This document shows positions 63,865 through 64,000 of a stretch of DNA of 64,000 nucleotides, in pieces. Numbering within the stretch: position 1 is the first letter of the stretch; each line of letters opens with the position of its first letter. The DNA is from Prauserella halophila (GTDB lineage: Bacteria; Actinomycetota; Actinomycetes; Mycobacteriales; Pseudonocardiaceae). A model generated the notes under the pieces. It did no database searches and was not told where the DNA came from. It saw nothing but the letters and a program-made list of their open reading frames with translations. Position numbers and translations under genes: made by a program. Location of the stretch: positions 1,178,001-1,242,000 of the forward strand of contig NZ_JAMTCQ010000008.1 in the NCBI RefSeq assembly GCF_024171895.1, read 5' to 3'.

Positions 63865-64000
63865 GTGACCTGGATGATCTGGCTCATCGGCGGCCTCGTG
63901 CTGATCGGCGCCGGCGTGGTGAGCGCCTACCTGCCACGGCTGCGCGCCCACGCGGCGCGGAAGCGCGCGGCCTGGGCGACGGCGAAGGCGGCGATCGCCG
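63865..64000 (+). CDS. Hypothetical membrane-anchored protein, partial
   Basis: Open from a GTG at 63865 (or ATG at 63874) to the right edge. One hydrophobic helix (MIWLIGGLVLIGAGVVSAYL) followed by an Arg/Ala/Lys-rich stretch. Truncated, so no family call. Confidence 0.5.
   Translation, partial: MTWMIWLIGGLVLIGAGVVSAYLPRLRAHAARKRAAWATAKAAIA

Overview
The window is high-GC DNA with dense, overlapping gene runs, frequent GTG starts and families typical of filamentous actinomycetes (DUF397, MmyB-type XRE regulators, MbtH proteins, DrrAB exporters). A member of the Pseudonocardiales or a related actinomycete is the best guess; nothing here fixes the genus.

Left part (1-20.3 kb) is mostly ordinary metabolism. 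A histidine-utilisation operon (hutH, hutU and a partial M20 amidohydrolase, minus strand) is divergent from an IclR regulator. Next come a Tat-exported DUF839/PhoX-like protein, a pair of CNNM/CBS membrane proteins, a scarred stretch with an MFS remnant, an aldo/keto reductase divergent from an XRE regulator, a YdcF-like gene whose 3' end runs into a 90-bp copy of the aldo/keto reductase gene, and a PPOX-type flavin protein. A choline-to-betaine cluster follows (TetR, BetB-like, APC permease, BetA-like). Then comes a protein-isoaspartate-methyltransferase-like gene opposite a DUF397 gene.

The main content is a biosynthetic gene cluster of about 42 kb (about 20.8-63.2 kb). A LuxR-type regulator marks its left side. 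A minus-strand operon encodes an ABC exporter (DrrA/DrrB), an SHMT-fold protein lacking its catalytic lysine, SbnA- and SbnB-like enzymes for L-2,3-diaminopropionate (Dap), and an MbtH protein. Divergently, two NRPS genes (3054 and 5013 aa) encode six modules: C-A-T-E, C-A(Ser)-T-E, then C-A-T-E, C-A(Val)-T, C-A(basic, probably Dap)-T, C-A(Asp/methyl-Asp)-T-TE. A second MbtH gene and a strong hairpin end this transcript.

A third, tightly overlapping run (52.1-63.2 kb) encodes a highly reducing type II PKS: ketoreductase, two hot-dog dehydratases, ACP, KS/CLF, a second KS with a shortened CLF-like partner, an alpha/beta hydrolase, a tandem hot-dog protein and a DsbA-fold isomerase of the 2-hydroxychromene-2-carboxylate isomerase type. 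It also holds the two subunits of B12-dependent glutamate mutase (3-methylaspartate supply) and an SRPBCC protein. Together the genes predict an N-polyenoyl or cinnamoyl-lipid hexapeptide containing D-residues, Ser, Val, Dap and 3-methyl-Asp, released by the terminal thioesterase, probably as a macrocycle. From memory, the pairing of cinnamoyl lipid, Dap and beta-methyl-Asp recalls the coprisamides, but product identity is not proven here.
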